Shown here piece after piece: positions 6,808-6,925 of a stretch of DNA of 6,925 nt. The position numbers and the translations under genes are program-made. Source of the stretch: Fidelibacterota bacterium (GTDB lineage: Bacteria > Marinisomatota > Marinisomatia > Marinisomatales > TCS56). Location: NCBI GenBank assembly GCA_030634675.1, contig DAOWAH010000087.1:1-6925 (forward strand), in the 5' to 3' direction. The notes beneath the pieces are model-generated. The model was not told the origin of the DNA, did no database searches, and worked only from the letters and a program-made list of their open reading frames with translations. Positions within the stretch are counted from its first letter, which is position 1; the number at the start of each line of letters is the position of its first letter.

Positions 6808-6925
6808 GACATTCGAAATGGAATAACTCATCCCCAGGTTCGCGCTGACGGTCCGGTTGAAGGTTCCATCGAAAACGCTGAATATATCAGTGGTAGCTCC
6901 ACCTATGTCAACTCCGACTACATTG
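6808..6925 (-). pseudogene. Phosphate-binding part of the same GlmL-like gene, cut by window edge and ended by TGA
   Basis: Thirty-nine codons in the same frame as the downstream segment (6924 to 6808). They encode 'VVGVDIGGATTDIFSVFDG', the phosphate-2 motif of the actin/Hsp70/sugar-kinase ATPase fold as found in GlmL, followed by 'NRTVSANLGMSYSISNV'. The frame then meets TGA and resumes with 'DDATTHNIVRW', which continues the family pattern without a visible gap. So this and the segment to its left are one gene interrupted by a single stop codon. Typing it as a pseudogene records the interruption; recoding or a sequencing/assembly error remain possible. The start lies outside the window. 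Confidence 0.75.

Noticed and set aside
1..6925. CRISPR arrays, tRNA or rRNA genes, insertion sequences, attachment sites
   Set aside because: No direct-repeat arrays, cloverleaf-like sequences, transposase motifs or terminal inverted repeats were seen; nearly all the window is protein coding.

Overview
The window looks like a fragment of a genome from the FCB superphylum (Neomarinimicrobiota, Calditrichota, KSB1 or a related candidate phylum). The main evidence is the first gene, which ends in a classic type IX secretion (T9SS type A) sorting domain with the 'NFPNPFNP' signature. I cannot resolve the phylum from the sequence alone. TGA is used as a normal stop in one gene here, so a standard genetic code is likely.

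Layout: positions 2-640 (+ strand) hold the 3' end of a secreted, cohesin-like protein with a T9SS tail. Positions 641-805 are a convergent intergenic region with a perfect 15-bp hairpin (722-758) that can terminate transcription from both sides. Everything from 806 to the right edge is one minus-strand gene cluster, read right to left. Its order is: a GlmL/MutL-family ASKHA ATPase with a long C-terminal extension (cut by the right edge and broken by an in-frame TGA at 6805-6807); a signal-peptide, fibronectin-III-like, membrane-anchored DUF6754-type protein; a six-helix membrane protein of 232 aa; a 286-aa protein with one membrane anchor at each end and a large extracytoplasmic domain between them; and a 335-aa polytopic membrane protein. 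Spacing is 11 nt or less or overlapping throughout, and the downstream genes have good Shine-Dalgarno sites, so this is almost certainly one operon. Its promoter lies outside the window.

How the genes may work together: classical GlmL is known as an accessory protein of B12-dependent glutamate mutase, but no mutase subunit (GlmE/GlmS) is visible. Instead the GlmL-like ATPase sits at the head of a set of four membrane or secreted proteins. I infer a membrane complex with a cytoplasmic actin/Hsp70-fold ATPase, a soluble DUF6754 domain, and extracytoplasmic FnIII-like and alpha/beta domains. Its function is unknown to me. This is the best candidate in the window for an undescribed system.
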